64,000 bases of DNA from contig PUFA01000181.1 in assembly GCA_003508835.1 (NCBI GenBank), forward strand, positions 1,798,001 to 1,862,000. The letters are read 5' to 3'. The DNA is from Eonycteris spelaea (lineage: Eukaryota > Chordata > Mammalia > Chiroptera > Pteropodidae). A program made the position numbers and the translations under genes. Under the pieces are notes generated by a model, which did no database searches, was not told the DNA's origin, and worked only from the letters and a program-made list of their open reading frames with translations. Positions within the stretch are counted from its first letter, which is position 1. Each line of letters begins with the position of its first letter. Positions 44,728 through 55,253 of the stretch are shown piece by piece.

Positions 44728-44867
44728 GCGGGAGCGCTCCAAGGTGCCCTACATCGTCCGGCAGTGTGTGGAGGAGGTGGAGAAGAGGGGCATCGAGGAG
44801 GTCGGCATCTACCGGATATCAGGGGTGGCCACAGACATCCAGGCGCTGAAGGCCGTCTTTGATGCCA
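44728..44867 (+). CDS. ABR: ABR exon w13: RhoGAP domain with arginine finger
   Basis: 140 nt: G completes lysine, then 46 codons and one base. It begins [20 protein letters not shown] and contains [16 protein letters not shown]. The arginine in G-I-Y-R-I-S-G is the catalytic arginine finger of RhoGAP domains, which stabilises the transition state of GTP hydrolysis. It is intact. Donor GTGAGT. Confidence 0.98.
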
Positions 44868-45999
44868 GTGAGTCTGGGAGGTCCGGCCCCGGTGGCAGTG
44901 GGGACACTACTCCAACAGGCTCATAGGACTGGATGGAGGGGAGCCCAGTGGTACTGGAAAGGCCTTCTCCAAAGAGAGGTCTCAGCTAGCCAACGGCAGA
45001 GGAGCTTTGGTCTGTGAACTCTAGTCCAGTGGCATGAGGTGGACCATTTCTGAATCCCTGTGGCAAGGGCTTTGCCTGAGTTTTCTCATGTAATTCCCCT
45101 TCTCCAATCTCTTATCCATGGTACAGATAAGGAAACCAAGGCTCAGAGAAGCCAAGTCGCTTGCCCAGGGTTACCCAGCTCGTAGGTTTTGAGCCTGACT
45201 TAAACTCAGATCTTTCTGACTCCAGAGTCCAACTTCCTGGCCTTCTTGCTAGCTCCTGGGTACCTGGGATGCAGCCAGGAAATGAAAGGCTTTGAAACTG
45301 AGCTGGCAGGCTCAGGCTCTCCTCTGCCATCTCCAGGCCCCATGTGCCCTCTGGGAGGGGCATTGCTGCCTTTAGCTCTGACTACAAACTCCTCGGTGGT
45401 GTACCTGCCCTTTCTGGCTCTTCTTTCCCCCATCACACCAGTTCAGGCTGCAGCAGCAGCATAGCCAGTAGTCAGGAAACCAGACTGGCAGGCAGTGCTG
45501 ATTCTATGGGAGCTGAGAGGGGGCCTGTGGATGTCCCTGGGTGGCTGCCAAGCAGGCATGTTTGGGAAGCCTGGGGTGGAGGGCCGGGGACATGATGGCA
45601 CATGGCTCCACTGTGCCATCTGGAAGCTGAGGCTTTGTTGGAACATGATTTTAAGTGTAAAAAATGTGCAGTACCTTCCAGAGAAGGGCTTAGCAGTGGG
45701 AAGATTCCGGTTAGAAGGAGGGTGTGTGACACGTGGTACAAATGTGGCCCCAGAACTCTGGGTGATGACCTATGCTCCCCTCCCCCTCCCCCCATGTGGC
45801 TGAGTCATGGACCACCTGTAGGCACTACCTACATCCTTCCTTTCTGGGTGTGACCAGACCAGAGACACAGTAGATGGGGGCACCCCAGTAGGTGGAGGAT
45901 GCATGGGGTGTGGAACAGAGCCACCCAACCCACTGAGGGCTGCATGGGACAGAGGTGGCTCAGGCTGATGTGGCCCCTAACCTCACACCTCCTCTACAG
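44868..45999 (+). other. ABR: ABR intron w13-w14
   Basis: 1.1 kb intron with a reverse MIR at about 45080-45245. The acceptor CTCTACAG ends at 45999. Confidence 0.8.
45080..45245 (-). repeat. MIR SINE, reverse orientation
   Basis: ACAGATAAGGAAACCAAGGC, TCAGAGAAGCCAAGTCGCTT, ACCCAGCTCGTAGGTTTTGA and CTGACTCCAGAGTCCAACTT match reverse MIR through its head. Confidence 0.85.
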
Positions 46000-46134
46000 A
46001 TAACAAGGACATCCTGCTGATGCTGAGTGACATGGACATCAATGCCATCGCTGGCACCCTCAAGCTCTATTTCCGGGAGCTGCCCGAGCCCCTCCTCACA
46101 GACCGACTTTACCCTGCCTTCATGGAGGGCATTG
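46000..46134 (+). CDS. ABR: ABR exon w14: RhoGAP domain
   Basis: 135 nt: AT completes asparagine, then 44 codons and [44 protein letters not shown]-x-R-E-L-P-E-P-L is the conserved RhoGAP motif that packs against the GTPase. Donor GTGAGG. Confidence 0.98.
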
Positions 46135-47075
46135 GTGAGGCTCCTCGGACCTGAGAGCTGGGCTGACCCAGGCCTCCCGACCAGCAGATTAAAGAACAAC
46201 ATAAGAGTCTGGCTTCCCTGGCTCGTTGATCTGCTCAGTGCACTGGGGTGCATGGCTGAGTGGCCAGGAGGGTGAGGTCTAGCCTGCTGCGACCTGAGCC
46301 AGAGGCTGGACCCTCTCTTACTTGCCTCTCTCTCCTCTTGTCCTATGGGCTGCCCTCTGTGCTTCCTCCTTGGACACTGACTTCCTTGCTTAGAAACCTG
46401 GGTGACCAGGGACATCTGCCATGAGGTGGGTGGGCAGGGGCCCGCACCCCAGAGCCAAGGAGAAGCCTGGATAGAGCTGGTGTACACTTGAGATGGCTAG
46501 CACTGAGCCTTCCAGAAGGAGTACTCTCATCTCTCACTTGTGCCATGGTGGAGAGGAAGCTGAGGCCCCTGGCCAGCAGGGCTGCAGCCTCCACCCACCT
46601 GGGCCATATCCAGTCCTGGGCACATCCCTCCTGCCTCTTCTCCTGGGGCAGATCAAAGGCTTCAGCTGCCATGGGAAGTGAAGAGAGCCACACAGAAGCC
46701 TGCTCACTGCTGTTCTCTGTGCTCCAGCATCCATGATGGAGAAAGAGAAAAAAACGTTCACGCCAGTGTTGTCTTAAGCTTAGCCTTACAGACCGGGGAT
46801 GGGAATAATGGTGTCATGCAGTAAGGGGAGGAAGGGTGTTTGCTCCCCACCAGCCTGCCTCTGGGCTGAGTTACAGGTTACGAGTGGGGCCTCCTATAGG
46901 AACCGGCTGCTAATAGCCCACCCTCCCCTGGCCCTTCCCTGCAGGGTCTGCTTCCTTGACCCCAGGCAGCCTGGGCTCTCCCTTAGGGTCCTGCAGCCCC
47001 CTGACCTGGGGGCTGCTGGCTAGGGTCTCCTTGCCTGGGGTCCAAGCCCCACCCTCGCCCCTTTTCTCTCCACAG
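46135..47075 (+). other. ABR: ABR intron w14-w15
   Basis: 941 bp intron. No repeat recognised. The acceptor CTCCACAG ends at 47075. Confidence 0.8.
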
Positions 47076-47181
47076 CCCTGTCAGACCCTGCTGCCAAGGA
47101 AAACTGCATGATGCACCTGCTCCGCTCCCTGCCTGACCCCAACCTCATCACCTTCCTCTTTCTGCTGGAACACTTGAAAAG
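47076..47181 (+). CDS. ABR: ABR exon w15: RhoGAP domain
   Basis: 106 nt: CC completes alanine, then [34 protein letters not shown], and AG of an arginine. The L-x-x-L-P-x-x-N-x-x-T-x-x-F-L helix is standard RhoGAP. Donor GTAAGC. Confidence 0.98.
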
Positions 47182-48219
47182 GTAAGCCCAAGGCAGGCCC
47201 CCTCTGGGGGAGACACACCTGCTGTGGGACCCACTTCCTCATGTGCGTTGGCTTCTATAGGACCATCCATAGCAGGGTGAGTTTGCTCTTCAAATTCTCG
47301 CACTTGAATTCTATTTTGAGAAATTTTTGGCTCCTAATATAATCTCAAATATGGCCGTAGAATGCTTAGAAAGGCAGGGCTAGAGTCAAGGAATATACAT
47401 GGGTTAGTGGGTCAGTCTACTTAGCATATTTTAAATGGAAAGAATAGACAACATCAGGGTGCACTGCAAGCAGTAAACATGTGTGTCCTATTCTGTTAAG
47501 TTCCATGCAGCCACATGTATGTCACAGTGTGAAGTGTGTCTGTTACTATTATAGGTCATGGTCAAAGTTTGAAACCCACTGGTCTTGACTGCACCTCATC
47601 TAACGGATAGGGCATCTGCGTCTCCAGAGCAGCTGGGCCTGCTGTGAGTAGCAGGGCTCTGGCCTTAGAATCGCATCTCCCAAATCCTAAACTAAGACCC
47701 TTCCTACCTTCTACCCCACTCCTTCTAAAATCAGGTCAAACCAAGAGCTGCTAAAATTAATGCCTGAAGCAAAGTTCACACTGAAACTAGCCATGAAGGA
47801 GTCCTTATCACTCACTTTTGAGCCCAGGACTGTTTTGGGGAATGAGTAGGGAGGACAAGTCCCTAGGTGTCCCTTAAATCTGTCACTCAGGACTGGGTTG
47901 TCCCCCAGAAGGGGGACTGTGCTGTGAGCCAGGTCCTCCCTGAGCTCAGCTCCAGCCCTCAGACCCAGACTCCCAGCAATGGCTCGGCCAGGCTCAGGGG
48001 GGCCAGCGGGGACCTGGAAACGCCTGGGGCTGCTGTCTTGTTTTTCCCATTATGAGACATTTTTTCTCTGGTTTGGCCGGGACCAAAGCCCCAGCCAATT
48101 CCCAAACAGTTTGGCAAGCGCTGTGGGGAGGACACAGAGGTGGAGTGCAAAGGGAAAATTCATTAGGTTTTCCACCCTGGGAACCAGGCACAATCTGTTC
48201 CCACATCTGGGCCCCTGGC

Positions 48220-48259
48220 CGCGCGCGCGCGCGTGTGTGTGTGTATGTGTGTGTGTGTA
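48220..48259. repeat. Alternating GC/GT dinucleotide tract
   Basis: A (GC)n run passes directly into a (GT)n run with one TA step, so purine and pyrimidine alternate without a break for 40 bases. GC and GT repeats of this length are prone to left-handed Z-DNA under negative supercoiling. They are also length-unstable. Confidence 0.9.
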
Positions 48260-48807
48260 AGGGCTGGGTCAGCTGCACAGCTGCCTCCTGGCATGGCAAC
48301 GTTTGCCCGTTTCCAAAGCAGTCAGCAGGCGCATCCATGACTTCTGCCTGGAAGGCAGGAAGGATGGTATAGTTGGGAATGGGGCGAGAGGGAGGGTGGG
48401 TCTCAGCCGCATACGTGTTTCCTAGGACTGGGGAGGTCCAGGGCCTCTCTGATGTGTCAGGTCATACTGGGCTGCCTGGACACCAGCCATAGATGGCAGC
48501 CCCTGCTGTCACTCAGGGGAAATATCTACAGAGCATCTGGCCAATTATGCAGGAGAAGCAGAGGAAGATCCAAAGGGAGGCAACTCTGGCGCCCCGTAAG
48601 GCAGACTGTTCTGGAGAGGAGTGGGAGAACAGCCCCCAGGCTCCATCTGGGGTTAGGGTTGTTCCTGCCGTGGCACACAGGGCAGAGCCTCAAGTCTTGT
48701 TAGCAACAGCTGCTGGGGCTCCAGTTCCCTACCTGTGGCCCCACCCCCATCCCGCCCATTCTGACTCTTCCTCCGGACCACTCACCAGCTTGACTGATCA
48801 TGGGCAA

Positions 48808-49018
48808 AGCACAGAGTGGTGAAGAACAGGGGCTCTGGAGACAGGCTGCCTGGGTTCACATCACAGCTCTACCACTTGCTAGTGTTGTAACCTCAGGCAA
48901 GTCACTTAACCTCTCTGTACTTTGGTTTCTTCATCTGTGTAGTGGGGATGATAATACCTACCCAATGGATTGTGAGGAGTATGAGTTATTATTGGGAAAG
49001 TTCTTGGACCAGTAATAT
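48808..49018 (+). repeat. MIR SINE, near complete
   Basis: AGGGGCTCTGGAGACAGGCT, GCCTGGGTTCACATCACAGC, TCAGGCAAGTCACTTAACCT, TTCTTCATCTGTGTAGTGGG and TTATTATTGGGAAAGTTCTT cover MIR from its tRNA-like head to the 3' part. One of the best preserved MIR copies in the window. Confidence 0.92.
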
Positions 49019-49277
49019 CATTATCTCTGAGGCAAAGGTGTTGGAGTAGGTCCTTCTGGCTCTGGCGTTTGCTAGCAGTTCAGGGGGTGGCCCAGGAGCT
49101 GGGAAGCTGTTACAGGAATGTACTGTGACATAGCCAGGAACTTGGTCCTTTGGCTTTGTCCCCTCCCTACAGAGGTCTCTGCCTGTAGGAGAGGAAGGCT
49201 AGTAACCTCCAGGCCAAGGGTCTGGAGTTCCAAGGGCTGCTACAAAATGACTTTTTTCCCCCTCCCCTCCCTTTCAG

Positions 49278-49425
49278 GGTTGCTGAGAAGGAGCCCGTCA
49301 ACAAAATGTCCCTTCACAACCTGGCTACTGTGTTTGGCCCCACGTTACTGAGACCCTCGGAAGTGGAGAGCAAAGCACACCTCACGTCAGCTGCCGACAT
49401 CTGGTCCCATGATGTCATGGCACAG
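49278..49425 (+). CDS. ABR: ABR exon w16: RhoGAP domain
   Basis: 148 nt: G completes arginine, then 49 codons. [53 protein letters not shown]-x-x-N-L-A-x-V-F-G-P-x-L-L-R-P is the second signature RhoGAP motif and includes the conserved asparagine. The AHLTSAAD stretch is ABR-type. Donor GTACCA. Confidence 0.98.
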
Positions 49426-50084
49426 GTACCACCACATTGCCCAGGCCTGTGGCTGGCTGGTAGAGGGGTGAGACAAGCTCCCCTTAGGGGTAGAGAGAGA
49501 ATGGCTCAGAGTCCCATACCCCTTTTGTCCTGAGCAGCTGGGTTGATGGTCCGTAGGCTGTCACCAAAGAGGCAGGGCTCTGAACAGTCCTGCCCTTCCC
49601 AGACCAAAGCAAAGTATGATCCTAGACCAGGGGCCTAGAGAATGTCTGTCCCAGGTGCTGGCTATAATCCTGGGAGTGCCTGAGTCTCAGAAAGGAAGCC
49701 CAGGGGTATAGGAAAATTTGGGGGCCTTGTCCTCATGCATGGAAGCTCTAGGATTGTTTCCAGGTCAGGAAGCTTCCTTGGGATCCCTACAAGATCCAGG
49801 ACAGGGTCCAGTCTGAGGCAGGGCTGCCAAGCCAAAACCAACTTCTGGAGCAGGTTGGCAACTTTTGACCGAAGTTGGGAAGTGGTCCCAGGCTCCCCAC
49901 CCTCATCCCTGCAGTGCCCTCTACTGCTGCAAATGGCAGACACATGTGGGCTGTCAAAGAAGTCGGGAAGTGGGGAGGGGAGCAACGCAGACGTGACACC
50001 TGCCCAGGGACCATTTCTTCACGCAGATCAGAGGAGGGCCACGAGGACGAGGACCCCACCTCATTCTCCCCTGTCTCCCCACAG
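49426..50084 (+). other. ABR: ABR intron w16-w17
   Basis: 659 bp intron. No repeat recognised. The acceptor CCCCACAG ends at 50084. Confidence 0.85.
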
Positions 50085-50174
50085 GTCCAGGTCCTCCTCT
50101 ACTACCTGCAGCACCCCCCCATTTCCTTCGCAGAACTGAAGCGGAACACACTGTACTTCTCCACCGACGTGTAG
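50085..50174 (+). CDS. ABR: ABR exon w17: C-terminus and stop
   Basis: 90 nt including [32 protein letters not shown], stop at 50172-50174. The terminal S/T-x-V is a class I PDZ-binding motif (STDV); BCR ends in a similar STEV, known to bind PDZ proteins. The binding of ABR by the same means is inference. Confidence 0.98.
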   Translation, partial: VQVLLYYLQHPPISFAELKRNTLYFSTDV

Positions 50175-52745
50175 CCCCAGGTGGGAGCAGCTGTGGGGGG
50201 TGGCTCAAGCCAGCCTCTTCAGCCAGGAGACCCGACACAGACTTGAAAGACTACAATAGAAAACTCCCAAACCCAGCACTCCGGACTCCAAGGGACGCAG
50301 AATTCCAAGAACTGGAATACGTGCATCTTTTGTGCCACCTTGTACAAAGCCAGCTGACCCAGCCCCCAGCCTCACCGCCACACCCCGGGCTCCTGCCCTC
50401 TGTACCTCTAGTTGTGTCTAATGCCCCGCGTTGTTCGGGAATTGTTTTATGTCCGTTTGTCATGCAGAAAAGGTAGTGACCGACCTGGTATGGACACACA
50501 GACGGCCTGCTTTGTTCTTTCATTTCTTCCAACACTCTCTTTCCTCCTGAGTCCAGTCCAAGGGCTTTTATTTGGCGCTCTGTAACTGCTGCCAGCTTAT
50601 CCTCTCTTGGCCCTGCTCCCAGATTGCAGTCTCTTGGCAGCCTCCCCTCGGTTTTCTCCACCCTCCCCTCCCTCCCAGCCTGCCCGCATGCATGTGCAGC
50701 TCGGTTTTTGCTCCATCACCTTGAAAGTTCTGAGGAGGCCCTGGGTGGTGGTGGCCATGGTAGCCCATCAGATGCTGCCATGTGCTGCCCCCCTCCCAGC
50801 CCTCTCCTTGCCCTCCACCTGTGGAAGCACACCTGCTTTGCCTTGCTGCTTGTGCAAATGTTACACAAGGAGACAGATTCACATTAATCCTCAGCTTAGC
50901 ACAGAGCTGGAGCCAGATGTCTGGAATTTTCCACCTGAGAATCTCCATTTCTGGGGTTTAGCTGTTCTGTCTCCTGTCCACCAATAAGGCATCTTGACTG
51001 TTTCTTCTACAGCTTTTCAGTTCCTTTCCCCCTGGTATTCTATTTCCTTTGAGTGTGAAAACTCCCAAGTGACCTGCTATCAAGATAGCCAGAGGGTCAG
51101 GAAGGAATTCGGGAAGCAAAAGAGGCAGCCGCTGAGGAAGCAAGACCATTTGAACATTCAGAGGAGTGCCATGCAGCACTGGGTGTCCTGAGTCAGGGGA
51201 AGCAGCTCTTAACAGCAAGGAGTTGTAGTGACTTTTCTAGTTGATCCAAGGCTTCTAAGAGGGCAACTAATATGGCTGAAGCAGGTACCCAGACACCGGC
51301 AGGCTCCATCCGGGAGGCTAGCCCTTCCTGGCGCCTCACGTACCTCCTGGTACCTTTGCCTTAGATTTTACACACATTCTTCGCAGCCAAACACTGCCAC
51401 GGGGCAGCCCCACAGCCACATGTGCTCCAGGGCCTGGGGAAGGCAGGCACAGTCCAGCAGTAGCCAACCATCATGGTGCTGCCCCCTCACCCCTGCATTC
51501 TAGATGCAGCCTTTCAGGCGAACTCTAGGAAACTCCAGAATTTGGATGGGGAGTCAGAGGCACCTGCCTCTCCTGAGACGGGGTTTTACTGAGGACCCTC
51601 ATTGTTGACATCCTGCTCCAGAGTTGGGGATCAGCAGTTCCTATTTCCAACTTTGAGACCCATTGCTCGGTACTGGAAAGGAGTGAAAAGTATCCTCAAA
51701 TACTCGTTTCTTCCCATGTGAGCAGCAGCTGCCAGCCTATGATGGTTAGCCTGGAACGGCAGACACTCCCAGGCTGCAGGGGCTTGAGATGTAGTATAAG
51801 CTCCCTGGTTCTTGTGATTCTATGCCCTCAGGATTGGGAAGAACGACTCCCATAGCTTGAGCTCAGGGCTAAGTTTTGAAGAAGGGTTTGCTAGCCCTAA
51901 AGCTGTAGCACTTCCTCAGTGAGAGGCAAGGCCCCTTTTGATCTTGTTTACACCTGTGGCCCAATGTTGGGCAGAAAGGTACACATTCTGTGCACATCGG
52001 AGGAAAGAGAGGCCCAAATGGAGGGAAATACTGACCACCTAGCTGCCAATTAGCAGCTTAGCTAAGATCCCTGTTCCCTGGGACAGGAGGTGGGGTAAGA
52101 ACTTGAGTGTAAAGATCCTAGCACCTGACCGGCCCTGGAGTCTCTCCTTAGCACTCGGGAGTTGGTATGTGGCGTGGAAGGCTCCCGCTTTCAAAGCCAT
52201 TGACGGTAATGATTTGGAGGTGCAGTGAGAGGTAGTTATGGCCAAAAATGAGTGTCTCCTACCTCCCTAAAACAAGGGGTATTTGCTTTTCAGCATCAGG
52301 TAGCTACTGCAGCCCCCAAGCTTGCTTAGGTAGTATGAGAAAGGAAGGAAGGTTAGAAGGGCTAAGAAATGCAGAAAGCTCAGAATATTTATAAATTCCA
52401 CCCCAGAGTGGGGAGGGGTGGCTACCAGACCTGGACTAAGCTGTACCAAGGAAATAGCCCGTGGGTTCCCCTGAGAGACAGGGACTGTGCAGCCCAGAAC
52501 CCCCAGCCAATGTGCCCAGCAGACAGGCTATAGGGATCCTAGGCCTGTCCTTGCTGGCAATGGCTTTGAGCTGCTGGTTTTTGTTGATACAGGTAGGATG
52601 AGACCCTTCATTAATATTTGACTTTATTAAGTTGGTAAGGATTTTTTTTTTTTTGGTCTATGTTCTGTTTCAACTTATGTAGATTATTATAAATTGATGT
52701 AAACCATGTGAGAGGAAAATGTTAATAAACTCAAAGCCCCAACAT
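50175..52745 (+). other. ABR: ABR 3' untranslated region
   Basis: About 2.57 kb from the stop codon to the probable cleavage site. It is free of obvious SINE or LINE insertions, unlike the flanking introns, which suggests constraint on the mRNA tail. The last 130 bases are AT-rich (ATTATTATAAATTGATGTAA) before the poly(A) signal. The end point is an estimate. Confidence 0.85.
52724..52729 (+). terminator. ABR: ABR poly(A) signal AATAAA
   Basis: Canonical AATAAA in GAAAATGTTAATAAACTC, at the end of the AT-rich tail. Cleavage is expected 10-30 bases further on, near 52745. Confidence 0.85.
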
Positions 52746-53234
52746 TTGCACACAACTCAGCCCTGTGGTATGGACATTTGTGTTCTCAGTAGTCCAGGGA
52801 AGACCACCAATCTAAATATTTAACTCTTCCAGCTGCATCCAGATGTGAGTTTCCAGGAATCTATTTATCTAGTTAACTCATCCTGAGCTTCCTTATGGCC
52901 TGTGGACTGTCACAGTTTGGGGGGAGGTGAGCCCAAGCCCTCTCCTTGCTCTTCACAAAGACCTCCAGGTCAGTCACTAGCCATTTATACTTTCATGAAG
53001 TATAAATGCCCCGCCAGTGACCTGGCTGTCAATATGCCTCAGAGAGATGGCAGGAAGTCATCCATTCAAGTGGAGGCTTATGTTATATAAACTTTTCTCT
53101 ACATTTTCCTTGGAAGTGGCTCATCTTTGGGGCAGCCTCTTGGCCTAATCTACTTGCAGAGGCTGGATCCCCTAGAGGGCCCCGTTTCCCTCTAGCAGAG
53201 CCCGTGGGGTTAAACGTAGGCTCACAGCAGCCCA
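52746..53234. other. Gap between convergent ABR and TIMM22 3' ends
   Basis: About 490 bp between the two predicted cleavage sites. No exon, repeat or RNA gene seen. If TIMM22 uses another poly(A) site the genes could be closer or overlap. Confidence 0.5.
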
Positions 53235-53251
53235 AGCCATTGGATACTCTG

Positions 53252-53257
53252 TTTATT
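53252..53257 (-). terminator. TIMM22: Candidate TIMM22 poly(A) signal
   Basis: AATAAA on the minus strand (plus-strand TTTATT) about 1.9 kb after the TIMM22 stop codon. It is the nearest canonical signal I found on that strand downstream of the stop. Variant signals closer to the stop cannot be excluded. Confidence 0.45.
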
Positions 53258-55176
53258 CTGGAGATCAGGAACAGATGTCTCTGAAAATTGGTGTTTGGTT
53301 TATGAGCTCATACTGACTCCTTAGCCATCTAAAACAGGAAACTATTCATCTCCCTTGATTGAATAGTCGATGTGGACAAAGCTTCACTTATTGAACTGAT
53401 GGCTACTGACAGCCGCAGGGCTCATCTTTTCCAAGGCAGTCATGAGGGCAGCATGGCTTGTGTTCAGTAGTTCAGTGTATCTGACCTCACGCACTAGACT
53501 GGCTGGTAGAAGATGCTGGGCATCCCAGCACTTTGACAGGTGCCTGGTAGGAGTGTCTGCTCTTGCTCTCAAAGAGCTTATAGGTGACTGACTTATTTAG
53601 GGACAGTGTAGGAAACACTTCTAAATTTGTTCTCAGACCTCTGAGGACACTACAGCCAGCCTAGCAATGACGCCTCATGCCTGTGAGACTGGGACAGGCA
53701 TTATATAGAATTCACCATAGAAGGACATGAGTCCTGTGCACTGGCTCACATTCATTCCAAAGGAAATAGCACACATGGCCAGAGGAAGGTGTTACCAGCT
53801 GGGTTTGACATTATCACTCATTCACATACACACACACACTCAGGATGCCTGGACAGACCAGCTGAGTCTTTAAATTCTGGTTAAGGGTGGGTGGGCTAGA
53901 ACATAGCAGACAAGGGGAAGAAAGTGAAAAAAGAAAAGGCAAAGGGATGTACAGCAGGAAAAAGAGACATGACCACTGGCTAAAGCAGATAGAATTACAT
54001 GGCCCCACCAAGCCTACCTGCCTGCCCTTAAGAGCAAAAGCCTGAGTTCATCAACTTCATTTTGCCATCAAAGCACCAGAATAAAGCAGCACACGGGACA
54101 AATCCCCATCATAAATGTGTTTTTCCTTTTTTTCTTTTTCTTTTTGGCCTATGACAGATACAACTAGGCTGAGCTTCTGTTAAAAAAGGCCACTGGGTCA
54201 AGTCAAAAACACTCATGCGTTCCAAACAAAACACCATAAAACAAGGGTAGTGGTGAACAGCCCCTCAACAATGTCTGATAGAACCTAGTAGCTGCTGTGA
54301 TTTAGTCATCAGGATGGTCATAGCAGGACCCTTCACATGTCCTTGAGCCAGGCCTGGTCCAGTGGTTAGGGCATAAAACCAATACGTGGTTCAGACTACA
54401 GGCATTCCTGCCAGCCAACCCACAGGCGGGGTTTCTAGAAGAGGCCAGCAGGGCTTATGCATGAAATTCCAATGGCTAGGCTGGCTTCTTGAGGGAAAGG
54501 CCTTGGCAGACATAACAATCTTGGTAAGGATAACAGCACTCTGCAAACCCTGAGACTCTAACATTCCCACACTTCTCAGGAGCTTTCTCACTTTTTCCCT
54601 TTGGATGTTCAATCTTTGGGCCACCTGGCACCATTTTTGGGAATTGGGAAATTTGAAAATAAAAATAAACCAACCTTTTAAACTGTAATATAAATATATA
54701 TATTTTTAACAAGGATAGCAGAATACTAAACAAAACGACATAATTGCTCAGAAGGCATAAATTTACTTTGTCCTGCCCTAATATGTGAGATCGATGACTG
54801 CGTGAAGTTCCGAGGTAGAGTTCCTTCCTGGTCTATGAAACGTCACTTCTGATCCCACAACACTAAACAACCAGAGGTCCAGGTGTGGTCGGGACTGAAC
54901 CTTTGTGGAGCTTAATTCCTACAGGTCAACACACTGATTCCTGATCTTCCTGAAAGAGAAGCTGGCATGGCACATCTCTGCACAGCCTGGCTGGAGTCCA
55001 GGAGCAGAGTGTGGCTGCTCAGAGACTGGCGGCAGAAACGGCCAGGCAACTCCCTCACAACAAGCATAAAAAGGAAAACAAACTATCTTCGGTCTCTGAA
55101 GCAGATGCTCTGGATTGGTGCAGAAAAACAGCTTTGATCTTGGGCTGGCACTGTCCTTCCCCAAAGGTAATCACTC
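53258..55176 (-). other. TIMM22: Probable TIMM22 3' UTR
   Basis: 1.9 kb downstream of the stop with no recognised transposon and no other gene. An AT-rich stretch at 54655-54740 might hold non-canonical poly(A) signals. Assignment as UTR depends on the distal AATAAA being used. Confidence 0.5.
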
Positions 55177-55253
55177 TCACCGTAAGTAATAATCGATTGC
55201 AGCAGAGAAAGCAGCAAAACCGCCACAACCAATGGCTCCAGCCTTTAAGCCAG
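55177..55253 (-). CDS. TIMM22: TIMM22 exon 4, C-terminus and stop
   Basis: 77 nt: CT completes alanine, then GLKAGAIGCGGFAAFSAAID, YYLR and TGA (55179-55177). This is the last glycine/alanine-rich membrane segment with the short Y-Y-L-R tail. The acceptor reads TTTACAG on the minus strand. Length matches the family. Confidence 0.97.

Larger units (their letters stand above)
47182..49277 (+). other. ABR: ABR intron w15-w16
   Basis: 2.1 kb intron with a 40 bp alternating purine-pyrimidine tract (48220-48259) and a forward MIR (48808-49018). An AT-richer block at 47290-47590 may be a decayed transposon but I cannot name it. The acceptor CTTTCAG ends at 49277. Confidence 0.75.
1..52745 (+). other. 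ABR: ABR gene, 3' portion (gene span)
   Basis: Seventeen plus-strand exons, all bounded by AG/GT, join into the C-terminal part of ABR, the BCR-related Rho-family regulator. The intact protein has a DH/PH tandem (guanine-nucleotide exchange for Rho GTPases), a C2 domain and a C-terminal RhoGAP domain that inactivates Rac and Cdc42. It acts at the cytoplasmic face of membranes and in neurons and leukocytes. ABR is chosen over its paralogue BCR because diagnostic stretches match [34 protein letters not shown] and the C-terminal FSTDV. The neighbour TIMM22 in tail-to-tail orientation agrees with mammalian synteny. The exons encoding the N-terminus and most of the DH domain are not in the window. 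Two exons each lack one base. Assignment is from recalled family sequence. Confidence 0.97.

Noticed and set aside
1..52745. Assignment to BCR rather than ABR
   Set aside because: The linker after C2, the [10 protein letters not shown] segment and the STDV end match ABR; BCR differs at each, and TIMM22 is the neighbour of ABR, not BCR.
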